Source: Sulfuritalea sp.
GTDB taxonomy: Bacteria > Pseudomonadota > Gammaproteobacteria > Burkholderiales > Rhodocyclaceae
Direction: 5' to 3'
DNA length: 40,851 bases
NCBI GenBank assembly: GCA_030651305.1
Contig: JAUSCI010000076.1
Location: forward strand, 1 to 40,851
Within the stretch, counting starts at the first letter, position 1. The number at the start of each line of letters is the position of its first letter. The translations under genes and the position numbers were made by a program. Positions 8,086 to 17,890 of this stretch are shown piece by piece. The notes below the pieces were generated by a model, which worked only from the letters and a program-made list of their open reading frames with translations, was not told the origin of the DNA and did not search any database.

Positions 8086-8625
8086 ATGGCATCCATGAAC
8101 AGAAATCAAGGTCAATCCAGGCAGCGCGGCTCTGCGCTGATCGTCACGCTGGCCATATTGACGGCGCTGTCGCTGATCGGCATCTCGGCCATCACGATAT
8201 CGAAATCCAACCTGCGCCTGGCAGCCAATCTGCAATTCCAGAATGCGGCCCAGAACGAATCGGAAAGCGCGCTGGCAGTCGCGGAAAACTGGATTTCGAC
8301 CAACTATTCCAACGCGGCTTTCTTCGGCGGCACCGCCGTGGCCGGCCTGTACCCGGTCGACTCGGTACTCGATCCGCTGACGCTCAACTGGGGCGACGCC
8401 AATTCCATCGAAGTTACCGGCTCCAACGGTCGCCAGCGGTACGTCATCGAAGTCTTCGTCACCAATCGCACACTGCCGTCGAACAGCCTTGGCAATTGCA
8501 ACACCTACAACAACCCGGCGCCTTGCCCCAAAGTCAATGTATTCCGGATATCCGCCCGTGGCACCAGTTTGCTGGGAGCCACCCGTGTCGTGCAAAGCCT
8601 GTTTGCAGCTCGCCAGAACACCTGA
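8086..8625 (+). CDS. pilX: Type IV pilus assembly protein PilX (GspK-like)
   Basis: This is a 179-residue protein with a basic N-terminus (NQGQSRQRG), then a hydrophobic helix SALIVTLAILTALSLIG. After the glycine the fifth residue is Val rather than Glu, which is normal for PilX/GspK proteins, because the most distal pilin does not need the Glu5 salt bridge. The segment NAAQNESESALAVAE is the family's hallmark after the helix. The start ATG at 8086 was chosen because it gives a short basic leader; the next ATG (8095) is also possible. It sits between pilW and pilY1 in the standard order. Confidence 0.85.
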   Translation: MASMNRNQGQSRQRGSALIVTLAILTALSLIGISAITISKSNLRLAANLQFQNAAQNESESALAVAENWISTNYSNAAFFGGTAVAGLYPVDSVLDPLTLNWGDANSIEVTGSNGRQRYVIEVFVTNRTLPSNSLGNCNTYNNPAPCPKVNVFRISARGTSLLGATRVVQSLFAARQNT

Positions 8626-8651
8626 TCCGGCGCGCCTGCGAGGAGATGAAA

Positions 8652-11600
8652 ATGAAACTGCCCAACAATTCGTTCAAATCGTTTGCCGCACGCCTGTCGA
8701 CCGGTGTGTTACTGCTGGCTGCAGGAATCGGCATGGCGCACGCCGCAACCACCTTCACGCCCAAGGATCAACCCTTCGGCGTCCTTCCGCCCGTCGCCTT
8801 GTCCGGCTTCAACGTATCGACCGGAACACAGTTTTCCTTCGATCCCTGGTTCGATCCGGTGACCTGGAAGGGCGACCTCAGCGCGTTCCCCATCGATTCG
8901 ACCGGTCACTCCACCCTTAACAACAAGCTGTGGTCAGCCGCCACCCAAGTCAATGCACAGGACTGGAACACGGGCCGGCGCATCGTCACGCGAAACTCCG
9001 CGGGAACCGCCGTGCCGTTTCGCGATGCCTCGCCCGGCCTCAGCGCGTCGCAGGTGACCGCCATTGGCGGCACCAACGCGGTGAACTTCATTCGCGGCGA
9101 TCGCAGCAACGAAAAGCAACTCACCACTACAGAAGGCGGCGTAACGGTCGTGGTTAACACCGGCAGTTCCGCCACCGGCACTTTTCGCGGACGCTACAGC
9201 GTGCTGGGGGACATCATGCACGCCCGCGCCGCGTATGTCGGCGCCCCGCCGGCGGACTATACGTTCGACAGCTATCAGACCTACAAGACCAACAATCTCA
9301 CTCGCGCGGGGCGTGTCTATGTCGGCGCCAACGACGGCATGGTGCATTCCTTCGATGCATCGACGGGCGACGAAGTATTCGCCTACATTCCCTCGATGGT
9401 GATCAGCAACCTGAGCAAGCTGACCGTCAGCCCCTACGACCATAACTACTATGTCGATGGCGGGCTTACCGGCGGCGATGTCAACTTCGGCACGACCGGC
9501 ACACCCGACTGGCGCACCGTTCTGGTGGGCGGCCTGGGGGCCGGTGGCAAGGGCATCTATGCCCTCGATGTGACCAGTGCCACCGCCGCCGATGAAACCG
9601 CGGCCAAGGCCAAGATTCTCTGGGAAATCAGTTCGACCTCGACCAACTTCGGCGACCTCGGCTACACCTATGGCGACCCGAGCATCGTCCGCACCAACGA
9701 CGGCAAATGGGCGGTGCTGGTCGCCAACGGCTATCTCAGCAGCAGCGGCAAGGCCGTGCTGTACGTCATCGAAGCCAAGACCGGTCTGCTGATCCGGGCC
9801 ATCGACACCGGCTCGGGCAGCGTCGCCAGTCCCAACGGCCTGTCGACGCCAACGGCGATCGACACCAATCTGGATGGCATCATGGACTATGTCTATGCCG
9901 GCGATATCGACGGCAATGTTTGGAAATTCGACATACGAAACACCGATCCGACCCTATGGTCGAAGACCCAGCTTCACACCGCGGAACACACCCCCGGCAA
10001 GGCCATCATCGGCGCGCCCGAAGTGGCGGCGCATCCGACCAGTGGTTACCTGGTCTACTTCGCGACGGGACGCCTGTTCTCGGCAACCGAGGCGGCCGAC
10101 ACCACCGCCCAGAATTACGTTTATGCGGTATGGGACGGGGCGAGCACCACCTCCCCCGGACGCAGCTTTGTTGAGCAGACCCTCAGCACCGGCTCCTGGG
10201 GCGGGGCATTGGCAGTGCGGGTAGCGACCGACAACGTCCCCAACTGGACGGCGGTCAATCGCTGCGATGAAGTGCCGCTACCTACCCCGCCGGCGACCTG
10301 TGCTCTTCTTCTGGATATACCGCCGCACAAGGGCTGGAAGGTACCACTGCCGGCCGGCGAGCACATCGTCAGCGGCGGTTTCGTCCGCGACGGCAGATAT
10401 CACCTGGTGGCACTGAATGCCGCCCAGGTCAATAGCACCCGGCCCAACGGCGCCAACTGGTTGATGGAACTCAATCACCTGACAGGCGGCGCGCCGACCA
10501 AGCTGGTGTTCGATCTCAATGCCGACGGCCTGCTGACGGATGCCGACCGCGCCACGGACACTGACGGCGTGGCGATCACAACCTCACTTGGCGTTCCGCT
10601 GGGGATGAACCTTGGCGCCGGCATGTTCTCCATGCCCACGCTGGTATTGATCAGTTCGACGCTGAACACCACACTGTTCAACAACAACCCCTATGTCAGT
10701 GCCGGCAACACACCGGATACCCCGCCAGAGGAGGAAACTGGCGGTCGCGGCGTCTCCGGTGGCCACTTCGACGTCGATATTTACTACCACAATAACGGCG
10801 CCAGGATTTGTACCTATACCGGCGGCACGACGACGACCGGCATCGACGCGCAATATCAGATCGTGGTGACCGATACCGGTAATTCCTATGCGGCGAACGT
10901 GGGGCAGATCAGTCTTGGCGCCACCGCGATTGCCGATGCGTTTTCAGTAACGAACGGCACGGCAACGACCACCAATGCGACTACGCTGAAGAATGCCATC
11001 AACTCCAAAGCATCGGGCTATACCGCGACCTCGTCCGGCAATACGGTGACCATCACCGCGCCGACTGGCAGCTACGCCTCCGGTAACGGGCTCAGTTTTA
11101 CCAAGGTGGCCGGTAGCGTCACTGCCCCGACAGTAGCCGGCACCCCCGCTGTCGGCAAGATCGTGATTAACGCCCCGCCGGCCGGCGCCTCGCGGATCAC
11201 CGGTGTTACGTTCAACAGCGTCGGCATCCTGGCGTCCACTGTCGGATTTGCTGCCGGTTCAACCCGCAGCCAGATTGCCAGTGCCTTGAATACGGCACTT
11301 AGCAACCCGGCCGGGTTCACCCGCAGCATCACCACCACCAATGTCGCCAACGACACCATCACCTTCACCCAGATCGGCAACGGTGGCGCGGCACCGACCA
11401 TCGTCGTGGCGAGCACCGCCGGTTCGTTCGGCGCCGTATACCCTACCGGCCTGATAGCTTTTGGCGGAACTGGGACGACAAGTTCGTCAAACGACGCGAA
11501 GATATACAGGACACTTTCCAGCAGTAGCTCCGCCGCCCTCATGGTGGGCACGACCAAGTATGTCACTTCGGGCTCAATCACCATTGGCCAGGACAAGACC

Positions 11601-13196
11601 CCGACGACTGCAGCCGCCGCACTGGTCTCCGTGATAAATGGCCTTTCAGGTAACACAACACTTCTGGCCGCTGTTGGTGGCAGCCCCACTACTTCAATTT
11701 GCGCGTTGCAGCCGGTTACCACGGTTTGTTTGTTTGATAAAGGCTCCTACACCAATGGCAAGTCCGTCACTGTTGGTAACCCCTATAACAGTAACAACTC
11801 TAGCAATTGGAATTCCGTGACCTACGAAACCACGGGGACAGCAACTGCCGGCGGCGTTGCAGCAACCAATGCCGCGAGCCAGTCGACGACGGTCAGTCGA
11901 TCCGCCGGAACCCCCTCGACCGGTGGTGTCGATGACCTTGCACCCTTCCTCGTCACCAGCCAGAGCCTCACCGGCCAGGACGCAGGGGATATCGGCGGCA
12001 CACTGGTCAATTGCCCGAGGATCCAGCACGTCCACGAGTACGACGACATTTACGACGTCACCGGCGTGAACATGCTCAATGCCAGCGACTCCGCCTATAA
12101 CCTGTCGAACTACATCAGCAACGCCACCGAGTTCAAGATCATTGCTCACAATCAGTACCTCAGTCCGGCGGTCACCCTCGATATCGGCGGCAGCGGAGCG
12201 GTCAGCGTCAAGGACTTCGGCACTGCGGCCACGCTGGCGGTTGCCGACCTGACGACCTACACGCTGGCCAGTGCCGGCTTCACCCTGCAGTTCGACATGC
12301 CGCGCGAGGCCTTTTCGCACAAGGACTGGTGGGGCAATGGCGACGATCGCGTCGGCCTGCATCCAACCAACTATTCCTGTGCGGTTCCGTCACGCGGCGC
12401 GATTGACGGCCAGATGTACCAGCCGGTCGACCCGCCTGACAATGGCACCGACGGGCCGGGAACCAACGGTTGGGATACCGGCAGCAAAATCAGCCCGACA
12501 ACCTCCACCGGCGCCCGGCATAACGGCTCGCTGACGATCCAGGTGATCAAGGCGACGACGCCGGACAGCGCCCTGGAACTGAACATTCCGGGCAAACCCG
12601 AGTACGGCTGGCGGGTCAGGGCGGCCGACTTCGAGACCTATGTGCTGGCGGAGTACATCGTGTTCTGGCACCACCCGGAAAACATCTGTTTCGGCGCGGC
12701 GGGCTTTACCAAGCAGGCTGCGCAAGACCCGACGAGTTGCTTTACCGACCAGATCATTTCCGGCAAGACGGGTACCGAGGCGGCGGCAGCCTGCTACTCG
12801 ACCCCCGCCTCGGGCTCATCGGACCCCGGACAAGGCACCCGCCGGGCGCTGGTTACCGGCACCACAAGCACAACCACGATCACCGGCACCGGCATGTCCT
12901 CGGTAAAGACGGTGACCGTCACCATCACCTATGACGATGGGTCAACACTGGTCGTGACCACCACGTACACCGCCAGGAGCCTTAACTCTGACGGTAGCGT
13001 AAATCGCTGGAACACCGGACAATCAACCACGGTGTTCACCGCCGGCACTGGCGATGGCAGTGTGGCCAACGAGGGCAATGCCGGCACCAATCTGAACCAG
13101 AGTTCGTCGATTACCAGCACCATCACGGGCTACCAGCAAAGTCGAAATTCTGGCAAGCTTGGCCGTGTCAGTTGGCGTGAATTGATTCGTGAATAA
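8652..13196 (+). CDS. pilY1: PilY1-type pilus tip adhesin, no visible vWA domain, with a large internal insert
   Basis: The protein has 1514 residues. The start was set at 8652 because GAGGAG (8640-8645) lies 6 nt upstream; the in-frame ATG at 8646 is too close to it. A Sec signal peptide (cleavage near AHA-31) is followed directly by the region leading into the PilY1 beta-propeller (about residues 180-700), so the N-terminal von Willebrand A domain of Pseudomonas PilY1 is not seen. Calcium loops are present: D404-T-N-L-D-G-I-M-D412, followed by [13 protein letters not shown], and a second near D621 (DLNADG). Between [10 protein letters not shown] (about 710) and [17 protein letters not shown] (about 1122) lies a Thr/Ser/Gly-rich insert of about 400 residues with repeats. 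The C-terminus ends SWRELIRE, as in the family. It promotes pilus extension and adhesion at the tip. Confidence 0.92.
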   Translation: MKLPNNSFKSFAARLSTGVLLLAAGIGMAHAATTFTPKDQPFGVLPPVALSGFNVSTGTQFSFDPWFDPVTWKGDLSAFPIDSTGHSTLNNKLWSAATQVNAQDWNTGRRIVTRNSAGTAVPFRDASPGLSASQVTAIGGTNAVNFIRGDRSNEKQLTTTEGGVTVVVNTGSSATGTFRGRYSVLGDIMHARAAYVGAPPADYTFDSYQTYKTNNLTRAGRVYVGANDGMVHSFDASTGDEVFAYIPSMVISNLSKLTVSPYDHNYYVDGGLTGGDVNFGTTGTPDWRTVLVGGLGAGGKGIYALDVTSATAADETAAKAKILWEISSTSTNFGDLGYTYGDPSIVRTNDGKWAVLVANGYLSSSGKAVLYVIEAKTGLLIRAIDTGSGSVASPNGLSTPTAIDTNLDGIMDYVYAGDIDGNVWKFDIRNTDPTLWSKTQLHTAEHTPGKAIIGAPEVAAHPTSGYLVYFATGRLFSATEAADTTAQNYVYAVWDGASTTSPGRSFVEQTLSTGSWGGALAVRVATDNVPNWTAVNRCDEVPLPTPPATCALLLDIPPHKGWKVPLPAGEHIVSGGFVRDGRYHLVALNAAQVNSTRPNGANWLMELNHLTGGAPTKLVFDLNADGLLTDADRATDTDGVAITTSLGVPLGMNLGAGMFSMPTLVLISSTLNTTLFNNNPYVSAGNTPDTPPEEETGGRGVSGGHFDVDIYYHNNGARICTYTGGTTTTGIDAQYQIVVTDTGNSYAANVGQISLGATAIADAFSVTNGTATTTNATTLKNAINSKASGYTATSSGNTVTITAPTGSYASGNGLSFTKVAGSVTAPTVAGTPAVGKIVINAPPAGASRITGVTFNSVGILASTVGFAAGSTRSQIASALNTALSNPAGFTRSITTTNVANDTITFTQIGNGGAAPTIVVASTAGSFGAVYPTGLIAFGGTGTTSSSNDAKIYRTLSSSSSAALMVGTTKYVTSGSITIGQDKTPTTAAAALVSVINGLSGNTTLLAAVGGSPTTSICALQPVTTVCLFDKGSYTNGKSVTVGNPYNSNNSSNWNSVTYETTGTATAGGVAATNAASQSTTVSRSAGTPSTGGVDDLAPFLVTSQSLTGQDAGDIGGTLVNCPRIQHVHEYDDIYDVTGVNMLNASDSAYNLSNYISNATEFKIIAHNQYLSPAVTLDIGGSGAVSVKDFGTAATLAVADLTTYTLASAGFTLQFDMPREAFSHKDWWGNGDDRVGLHPTNYSCAVPSRGAIDGQMYQPVDPPDNGTDGPGTNGWDTGSKISPTTSTGARHNGSLTIQVIKATTPDSALELNIPGKPEYGWRVRAADFETYVLAEYIVFWHHPENICFGAAGFTKQAAQDPTSCFTDQIISGKTGTEAAAACYSTPASGSSDPGQGTRRALVTGTTSTTTITGTGMSSVKTVTVTITYDDGSTLVVTTTYTARSLNSDGSVNRWNTGQSTTVFTAGTGDGSVANEGNAGTNLNQSSSITSTITGYQQSRNSGKLGRVSWRELIRE
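10807..11870 (+). repeat. Degenerate protein-level repeats inside pilY1
   Basis: Three units of about 100 residues recur: a beta strand, a Ser/Thr/Ala-rich helix ending like [25 protein letters not shown] or SVINGLSGN, then strands such as [10 protein letters not shown] or [13 protein letters not shown]. The similarity is at amino-acid level only; no exact DNA repeat is seen. The last unit (11460-11870) is visibly richer in A and T than its flanks. Confidence 0.55.
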
Positions 13197-13206
13197 GGGG
13201 AGAGCA

Positions 13207-13677
13207 ATGAGAATGCATGGCTACCAAAGCCGTAACGCGGCAGGACATCCGGCGCGGGGATTTTCCCTGATTGAACTGATGATCGTGGTCGCCGTCATCG
13301 GTATCCTGTCGGCGATTGCCTATCCGAATTATCAGGACTACATCCTGCGTTCATCGCGCGTCGCGGCACAGGGCGAACTGACCGAACTCTCCGGTCTGCA
13401 GGAAAAGATCTACCTCAACTCGAACGCCTTCAGCGCCAGCGTAACGACGGCCTACAACGGCACCTCGGCCGGCGGCCTGGGCAGGACTGACGGGCTGTCG
13501 CAAGACAGCAAGTACGCCTTCACGGTTACACCCAACGTCTCGGGACAGACTTACACGCTGACGGCAACTCCTGTCGTTGCCTCGACCCTGGCTTCGGTCG
13601 GCGCGTTTTCCATCTCTTCGATCGGCGCCCGTACCTGCGACAACACCAAGGCGTGGTGCAGCAGCGGACGCTGGTGA
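13207..13677 (+). CDS. pilE: Type IV pilin PilE-like minor pilin
   Basis: This is a 156-residue prepilin. The leader ends HPARG, then [20 protein letters not shown], followed by [13 protein letters not shown], the classic N-terminal helix of PilE. A C-terminal disulfide loop is predicted from C-x6-C (TCDNTKAWC). The ATG at 13207 follows AAGGGGAG at a good distance; an upstream GTG (13189) overlapping the pilY1 stop is less likely. In betaproteobacteria this last pilin of the fimT-pilY1 cluster is a minor pilin, while the major pilin PilA is usually elsewhere, so I read it as minor. Confidence 0.88.
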   Translation: MRMHGYQSRNAAGHPARGFSLIELMIVVAVIGILSAIAYPNYQDYILRSSRVAAQGELTELSGLQEKIYLNSNAFSASVTTAYNGTSAGGLGRTDGLSQDSKYAFTVTPNVSGQTYTLTATPVVASTLASVGAFSISSIGARTCDNTKAWCSSGRW

Positions 13678-13699
13678 CGGCGCCGGCGAACCGGCGTCG
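13678..13699 (+). other. Strong hairpin after pilE
   Basis: Immediately after the pilE stop a 9-bp stem (CGGCGCCGG with CCGGCGTCG, one G-U pair) closes on a CGAA loop. No T run follows, so it is not a standard terminator. It may stabilise the upstream mRNA or cause partial attenuation before the TonB-domain gene. Confidence 0.4.
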
Positions 13700-13728
13700 C
13701 CGCGCGATCCATTCGCAACTCCCGATCC

Positions 13729-14307
13729 ATGGGCGCGGGCCGGCTTGACTGGCGGCTGGTTCGCTCGTTCATCGTTTCGCTTGCGCTGCATGCCGCCGTT
13801 GCGACGACGGGCAGCGGCGGTGGCGGCCACCCTCCCGCCCGCGCCGCCTCGCCACCACTTTCGGTGACTTTCGTCCACAACAGCCTGACAGCGCTTTCTC
13901 CGGCGCCGCGCCGTGAGATTACTGCCGCGCCGGACATCGATTCCACGGCGGGACTGTTGCCGGACTGGGCTCCCGCTCTACCCGTCGCGGATCACTATTA
14001 CGCCGCAGACGAAGTCGATGTGCGCGCCGAATTCATCCGTGTGCCGGAGGTGGAGTATCCCGATCGGGCGCTGTTCGCCGAGATCAACGGGGTGGTCAGG
14101 GTGCGGGTCCTGATCAATGAATCCGGCGCCGTCGATGCAATCGACATTGTCGCCGCGACTCCGCCGGAGGTGTTCGACAAGGCGCTGATCGCCGCCCTGA
14201 GCCAGGCTCGTTTCTCGCCCGCCAGAAAATTCGGCCTCAATGTAAAAAGCGAGAAGATATTCGAGTTCACCCTGGTGGCCGAAGATGGCTTGCCTGCGCC
14301 AAGATAG
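13729..14307 (+). CDS. Small TonB C-terminal-domain protein (energy transducer-like)
   Basis: This is a 192-residue protein. An N-terminal hydrophobic segment (about residues 12-25, RSFIVSLALHAAVA) would anchor it in the inner membrane. The C-terminal 80 residues form a TonB-like domain: VPEVEYPDRALFAEINGVVR, then VRVLINESGAVDAIDIV and FSPARKFGLNVKSEKIFEF. The long Pro-rich spanning region of true TonB is missing; the linker is only about 75 residues. No exbB, exbD or receptor gene is nearby. It is 51 nt after pilE, separated by a hairpin, so it may be read with the pilus operon. Function with pili or with outer-membrane transport cannot be told from sequence. The start ATG 13729 has a weak RBS. 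Confidence 0.75.
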   Translation: MGAGRLDWRLVRSFIVSLALHAAVATTGSGGGGHPPARAASPPLSVTFVHNSLTALSPAPRREITAAPDIDSTAGLLPDWAPALPVADHYYAADEVDVRAEFIRVPEVEYPDRALFAEINGVVRVRVLINESGAVDAIDIVAATPPEVFDKALIAALSQARFSPARKFGLNVKSEKIFEFTLVAEDGLPAPR

Positions 14308-14492
14308 TCCGGTGGATCAGTGACGCCTCAGTGACGCTTCGGTCGCCGTATCGCCAACGCCGACTTTCAGGCCGGCAACCCGAAATTGCAGCCGCGAGGA
14401 ATTGCGCTGTCGAGTGTGCTGTTAGAATTCCCGAAACATGGGCGCATGTCGGGTAATTTCGGTCGCGGTTCTGTAGATCAAGGAGGTTTGCG

Positions 14493-14882
14493 ATGGGGTT
14501 TTCTAATTTGTTGGGCGGCCTGTTCGGCGGCAAAGCGGAGCAAAGCTACGACAGTCTCCCGCTGGCCGAACTCAAGGCGAAAATGGCCGTCCAGGAAGAG
14601 CGTGCCGGAGAAATCCGCACACTGCTGCAGCGGGCGGGCGGCGACCAGGCCGCCCGAGACAAGTCGGCCCAGTGGCTGCTGAAAATGGAGCAGGCCGCCA
14701 ATGAAGCGCGAAGCCGGGACGACCTGCCGCAACTGAAGAAAATCGAGAACGAAATCGCCGAATCGCAAAGGCGCACGAAGAAGATCGAGGACGGCGCCAA
14801 CGAAATGCAGGCCGAATTGGTCACCATCGAGGACGAGATCGAACTGCTGACGCGCGCCCTGGCAAAAAAGCAGAAGTCCTGA
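14493..14882 (+). CDS. Hypothetical coiled-coil protein
   Basis: This is a 129-residue soluble protein that I do not recognise as a named family. After a Gly/Phe-rich N-terminus (MGFSNLLGGLFGGK) the rest is charged, nearly all helical, with heptad-like patterns through residues 20-125 (LKAKMAVQEER, LPQLKKIENEIAESQRR, MQAELVTIEDEIELL), so a long coiled coil is likely. It has an excellent RBS (AGGAGG, 14481-14486, 6 nt before ATG), suggesting strong translation. In the 185-base upstream gap a hairpin (CCCGA..ACATG with CATGT-CGGG, 14430-14453) and a possible -10 TAGAAT (14423) are visible. The codon pattern fits the neighbours. Confidence 0.75.
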   Translation: MGFSNLLGGLFGGKAEQSYDSLPLAELKAKMAVQEERAGEIRTLLQRAGGDQAARDKSAQWLLKMEQAANEARSRDDLPQLKKIENEIAESQRRTKKIEDGANEMQAELVTIEDEIELLTRALAKKQKS

Positions 14883-14993
14883 GGCATCAAGCAACATGCG
14901 GCGCCGAATGGCGCGGCTTCATGGCTTGGTCCGAATGGCTTTGCGTCCAATTGGGAACTGAATTCCGCATTGGCCAGGCTTGATTGGATCTCA

Positions 14994-15022
14994 TTGACAA
15001 ACAATAAATTACCTTTCATTAT
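14994..15022 (+). promoter_or_regulatory. Promoter of the nucleotidyltransferase-fold gene
   Basis: A perfect -35 TTGACA (14994-14999), a 17-nt spacer and CATTAT (15017-15022) as -10. The surrounding DNA is AT-rich compared with the region. The predicted transcript starts near 15029, about 24 nt before the TTG start. Confidence 0.65.
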
Positions 15023-15052
15023 CGCTTTCAGCGTAATTTGAAAGGAAAAACC

Positions 15053-16072
15053 TTGTCATTCCATGAGTTATCGTCAAACCAAAGCCGGGTGTCGGTGGAC
15101 GCCAAGCAAACCTATGAGGCTTACCGGGACGCGCGTAGAAATGCGGCCCAGTACGCCGGAGGTTTAGGCTGGAAGCGAGTTGATGGCCATGAGTACCTGG
15201 TAAAGGTTATCAATCGGCGGGGTGGTACCAGGAGTCTGGGGCCGCGCTCACCGGAAACGGAACGAATCCGTGCCGAATTCGTCGCCGGCAAGGCGCGCGC
15301 CAAAGAGCGCGAGGCGAAACTCAAGGCGTCCGTCGAAGAATTCGCCGGCATGTCCCGCGGTGTCGGCATCAATCGCGTGCCCTCCATTGTCACGGCAAGC
15401 TTGCGCAAACTGGATGACTTTGGACTACTGGGCAAGAATCTGATAGTCATTGGCACCCACGCGATGTATGGCTATGAATCGACCGCCGGGGTTATGTTTG
15501 ACGCCGGCCTGATGGCAACGACGGACGTGGATTTCCTGTGGGATGCGCGCGCCACCTTGAAGCTTGCCGCACTGGATGATGAAGTGGCGGACGCCGGCCT
15601 GCTTGCCATATTGCGCAAGCTGGACCGGTCATTTGAACCGGCGCACCGCAAGGGCTTTCGTGCTGTCAACAAGGATGGCTTCTATGTCGATCTGGTCAAG
15701 CAGACGCCCAATCCGCCCTGGAAGTCAAATGAACCCGAGCGGATTGCCGCCGGAGATTTGACACCTTCCTGGCTGCCGAACATCAAGTGGCTGCTGTCAA
15801 GCGAGAAGTTCCATTCCGTCGTCATTGGTCAGGACGGGCAACCGGCGCCCATGGTAGCTCCCGACCCAAGGGCATTTGCGGTGTACAAGCAATGGTTGAG
15901 CGCTCAACCGGACCGCGAGCCCGAGAAGAAGCGGCGGGACCAACTCCAGGCATGGGCGACCGTGCAGTTGTTGCGCGACAGGTTCCCGCACCTTGCTCTG
16001 AATGAGAACGCAGAACGCATGTTTCCGAAAGAGGTACGGATGCTATCGAAGCTGCCTGGCTTCAGGCTTTGA
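15053..16072 (+). CDS. Orphan nucleotidyltransferase-fold protein (GSU2403/NTP_transf_8-like)
   Basis: This is a 339-residue protein starting at TTG 15053, chosen because AAAGGA (15041-15046) lies 6 nt upstream; an in-frame TTG at 15038 overlaps that RBS. An N-terminal helical region (about 1-125, rich in Lys, Arg and Ala) precedes a nucleotidyltransferase core with IVIGTHAMYGYESTAG (about 131-146) and the metal-binding DxD in TTDVDFLWD (D158, D160). A C-terminal helical part follows (DPRAFAVYKQWLS). This matches the GSU2403-type nucleotidyltransferase-fold group by motif. Substrate and role are unknown. It has its own promoter, an AT-richer upstream region and no partner gene; the next gene (ispH) is convergent. 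It may be an accessory gene, possibly linked to defence or toxin-antitoxin biology, but that is speculation. Confidence 0.72.
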   Translation: MSFHELSSNQSRVSVDAKQTYEAYRDARRNAAQYAGGLGWKRVDGHEYLVKVINRRGGTRSLGPRSPETERIRAEFVAGKARAKEREAKLKASVEEFAGMSRGVGINRVPSIVTASLRKLDDFGLLGKNLIVIGTHAMYGYESTAGVMFDAGLMATTDVDFLWDARATLKLAALDDEVADAGLLAILRKLDRSFEPAHRKGFRAVNKDGFYVDLVKQTPNPPWKSNEPERIAAGDLTPSWLPNIKWLLSSEKFHSVVIGQDGQPAPMVAPDPRAFAVYKQWLSAQPDREPEKKRRDQLQAWATVQLLRDRFPHLALNENAERMFPKEVRMLSKLPGFRL

Positions 16073-16091
16073 AGCTGAATTCCCCGCCACG

Positions 16092-17018
16092 CTAACCGAG
16101 TTCCCTGGGTAGCGGGAAGTTGACGTTTTCCGCAACGCCATCCAGCAACTCGACAGGACCGGCACCCGCCGCCTTCAGCCGGTCCACGACGCCGTTGACC
16201 AGCACCTCGGGCGCTGAAGCGCCGGCCGTCACCCCCACCCGCGCATTGCCGGCCAGCCACTTCGCCTCGATCTGGTCGGCGCCATCCACCAGGTAGGCCG
16301 GTATGCCGCCGATCGCGGCGACTTCACGCAGGCGATTGGAATTCGAGCTGTTCTTCGAGCCGACCACGATCACCACGTCGACCTTGCCGGCCATCGCCTT
16401 GACGGCATCCTGGCGGTTTTGCGTGGCGTAGCAGATGTCGTCCTTGCGCGGCCCGATGATGTCCGGAAAGCGGGCGCACAGGGCATTAACGATCTTCCGC
16501 GCATCATCCACCGACAACGTGGTTTGCGTGACGTAGGCCAGTGGCGCCGTACCGTCAGCGCCGACTCTTAACTGCGCCACGTCATCCACGCTTTCTACCA
16601 GATACATGCGGCCGGTCGCCTGACCCATGGTGCCCTCGACTTCCGGGTGGCCCTTGTGACCGATCATGACGATCTCGTAGCCTTGCTTGTGCAGGCGCGC
16701 CACCTCCAGATGGACCTTGGTCACCAGCGGGCAGGTGGCATCGAAGACCTTGAGGCCGCGTTCGGCCGCCGCAATGCGGACTGCCTGCGGCACGCCATGG
16801 GCGCTGAAAATCACCGTCGCACCATCGGGCACCTCGGCCAGATCTTCGACAAACACGGCACCCTTGGCCTTGAGGCCATCGACCACATAGCGGTTGTGCA
16901 CCACCTCGTGGCGCACGTAGATCGGCGCACCGAATTTTTCCAGCGCGCGTTCGACAATGGCGATCGCACGTTCGACGCCGGCGCAGAAACCTCTTGGATT
17001 GGCGAGCAGTATGTTCAT
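16092..17018 (-). CDS. ispH: 4-hydroxy-3-methylbut-2-enyl diphosphate reductase IspH
   Basis: This is a 308-residue enzyme. It catalyses the last step of the MEP pathway, giving IPP and DMAPP. The three cluster-binding cysteines are visible: C12 (RGFCAGV), C96 (DATCPLVTK) and the one in [11 protein letters not shown]. The substrate histidines in HEVVHN (H41) and SAHGVP (H74) are present, as is [14 protein letters not shown]. The ATG at 17018 overlaps the lspA stop (ATGA), and the frame open further upstream is only the lspA region in a different frame. It is the last gene of tsaE-amiC-ribF-ileS-vapBC-lspA-ispH. Confidence 0.97.
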   Translation of the reverse strand: MNILLANPRGFCAGVERAIAIVERALEKFGAPIYVRHEVVHNRYVVDGLKAKGAVFVEDLAEVPDGATVIFSAHGVPQAVRIAAAERGLKVFDATCPLVTKVHLEVARLHKQGYEIVMIGHKGHPEVEGTMGQATGRMYLVESVDDVAQLRVGADGTAPLAYVTQTTLSVDDARKIVNALCARFPDIIGPRKDDICYATQNRQDAVKAMAGKVDVVIVVGSKNSSNSNRLREVAAIGGIPAYLVDGADQIEAKWLAGNARVGVTAGASAPEVLVNGVVDRLKAAGAGPVELLDGVAENVNFPLPRELG

Positions 17019-17491
17019 CGGGTTTCCTTGCCAAGACGGAACTGGTGCCAGAGCATCAGAGCCACGCCGACGGTGATGGCCGAGTCGGCGACGTTGAAGG
17101 CCGGCCAATGGTAGCCGGCGAGGTGAAAATCGAGAAAGTCGACCACGGCATCGAAGCGCAGGCGGTCGATGACGTTGCCGATCGCACCACCGAGAATCAA
17201 CGACAGGGCCGCAGGCAGCAGACGCTCCTGTGCATGCCGGCGCAAAAGTGTCAGCAGCCAGAGCGAAATCCCCAGCGCCAGCACAACAAAAAACCACTTC
17301 TGCCAGCCGCCGGCGCCAGCCAGAAAGCTGAAGGCCGCACCGGAATTGAAAACGAAAACCAGATTGAAGAAGGGCGTCACGCTCTGGCTTTCCATCAGCC
17401 GAAAGCTCGCCAGCACCCACGCCTTGCTGGCCTGATCGAGAACCAGCACCAGCGTCGCCAGCGCCAGCCAGCGCCAAAACAATAAACTCAT
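17015..17491 (-). CDS. lspA: Lipoprotein signal peptidase (signal peptidase II)
   Basis: This is a 158-residue membrane aspartic protease that removes the signal peptide from diacylglyceryl prolipoproteins. Four membrane helices are recognisable. The catalytic aspartates lie in the conserved boxes: D118 in [16 protein letters not shown] and D136 in FNVADS. The ATG at 17491 lies 3 nt after the vapC stop, so its RBS lies inside vapC. This means lspA translation may depend on ribosomes finishing vapC, unlike in relatives where lspA follows ileS directly. It ends with a 4-nt overlap with ispH. Confidence 0.97.
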   Translation of the reverse strand: MSLLFWRWLALATLVLVLDQASKAWVLASFRLMESQSVTPFFNLVFVFNSGAAFSFLAGAGGWQKWFFVVLALGISLWLLTLLRRHAQERLLPAALSLILGGAIGNVIDRLRFDAVVDFLDFHLAGYHWPAFNVADSAITVGVALMLWHQFRLGKETR

Positions 17492-17494
17492 GAG

Positions 17495-17890
17495 TCAACC
17501 CGATACCAGCAAACCGCCAAGCTCGGGATAGTTCAGGAAAGCTGCATCAAGGCTCGCCAGACTAATTCCAAGCTGAATCGCGGTCGCCATGATAAAGCGG
17601 TCTGCCGGGTCGCGATGAACATCAGAAAGCTGTGCAGCCGCGACCGCCATCCCTGACGTTAGTGGCACGCAGACGATTCCGGATTCACCGAGAGCGGCAT
17701 CCAGCCATTCGTCGAATTCCAACGGAAGCACAAGTCGACCCCTGCGGTGCAGATAGGCCACTTCCCAACACGACACCACCGAGACCGCCAAGTCTGCTTC
17801 TGCATCCAGTCGTTGCGCCAGCGACGCCGGTAACGCGCCGTTTTCGGGCGCGAGCCACCGCACCCAGACATGTGTATCCAGCAGGATCAC
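17495..17890 (-). CDS. vapC: VapC-like PIN-domain ribonuclease toxin
   Basis: This is a 131-residue PIN-domain protein. The acidic active-site residues are in place: D5 ([10 protein letters not shown]), E43 (SCWEVAYL), D94/D97 ([13 protein letters not shown]) and D115 (ASLDAAF). The start is GTG (17890-17888), overlapping the stop of the small upstream gene (GTGA). Members of the family cut specific tRNAs or rRNA; the target here is unknown. It belongs to the type with the WExA and HxDPADR signatures often paired with short non-HTH antitoxins. It sits inside the ileS-lspA operon, so it is probably expressed from the operon's promoter as well as any of its own. Confidence 0.9.
   Translation of the reverse strand: MILLDTHVWVRWLAPENGALPASLAQRLDAEADLAVSVVSCWEVAYLHRRGRLVLPLEFDEWLDAALGESGIVCVPLTSGMAVAAAQLSDVHRDPADRFIMATAIQLGISLASLDAAFLNYPELGGLLVSG

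Noticed and set aside
9093-9101. RGD tripeptide in PilY1 (residues 148-150), like the integrin-binding motif of Pseudomonas PilY1.
   Set aside because: It lies in FIRGDRSNE, which I recall as a common segment before the propeller in PilY1 proteins generally, not at the position of the Pseudomonas motif.
17019-17498. Possible N-terminal extension fusing about 160 residues to IspH.
   Set aside because: The extension is lspA read in another frame; IspH has its normal start at 17018 with an ATGA overlap.
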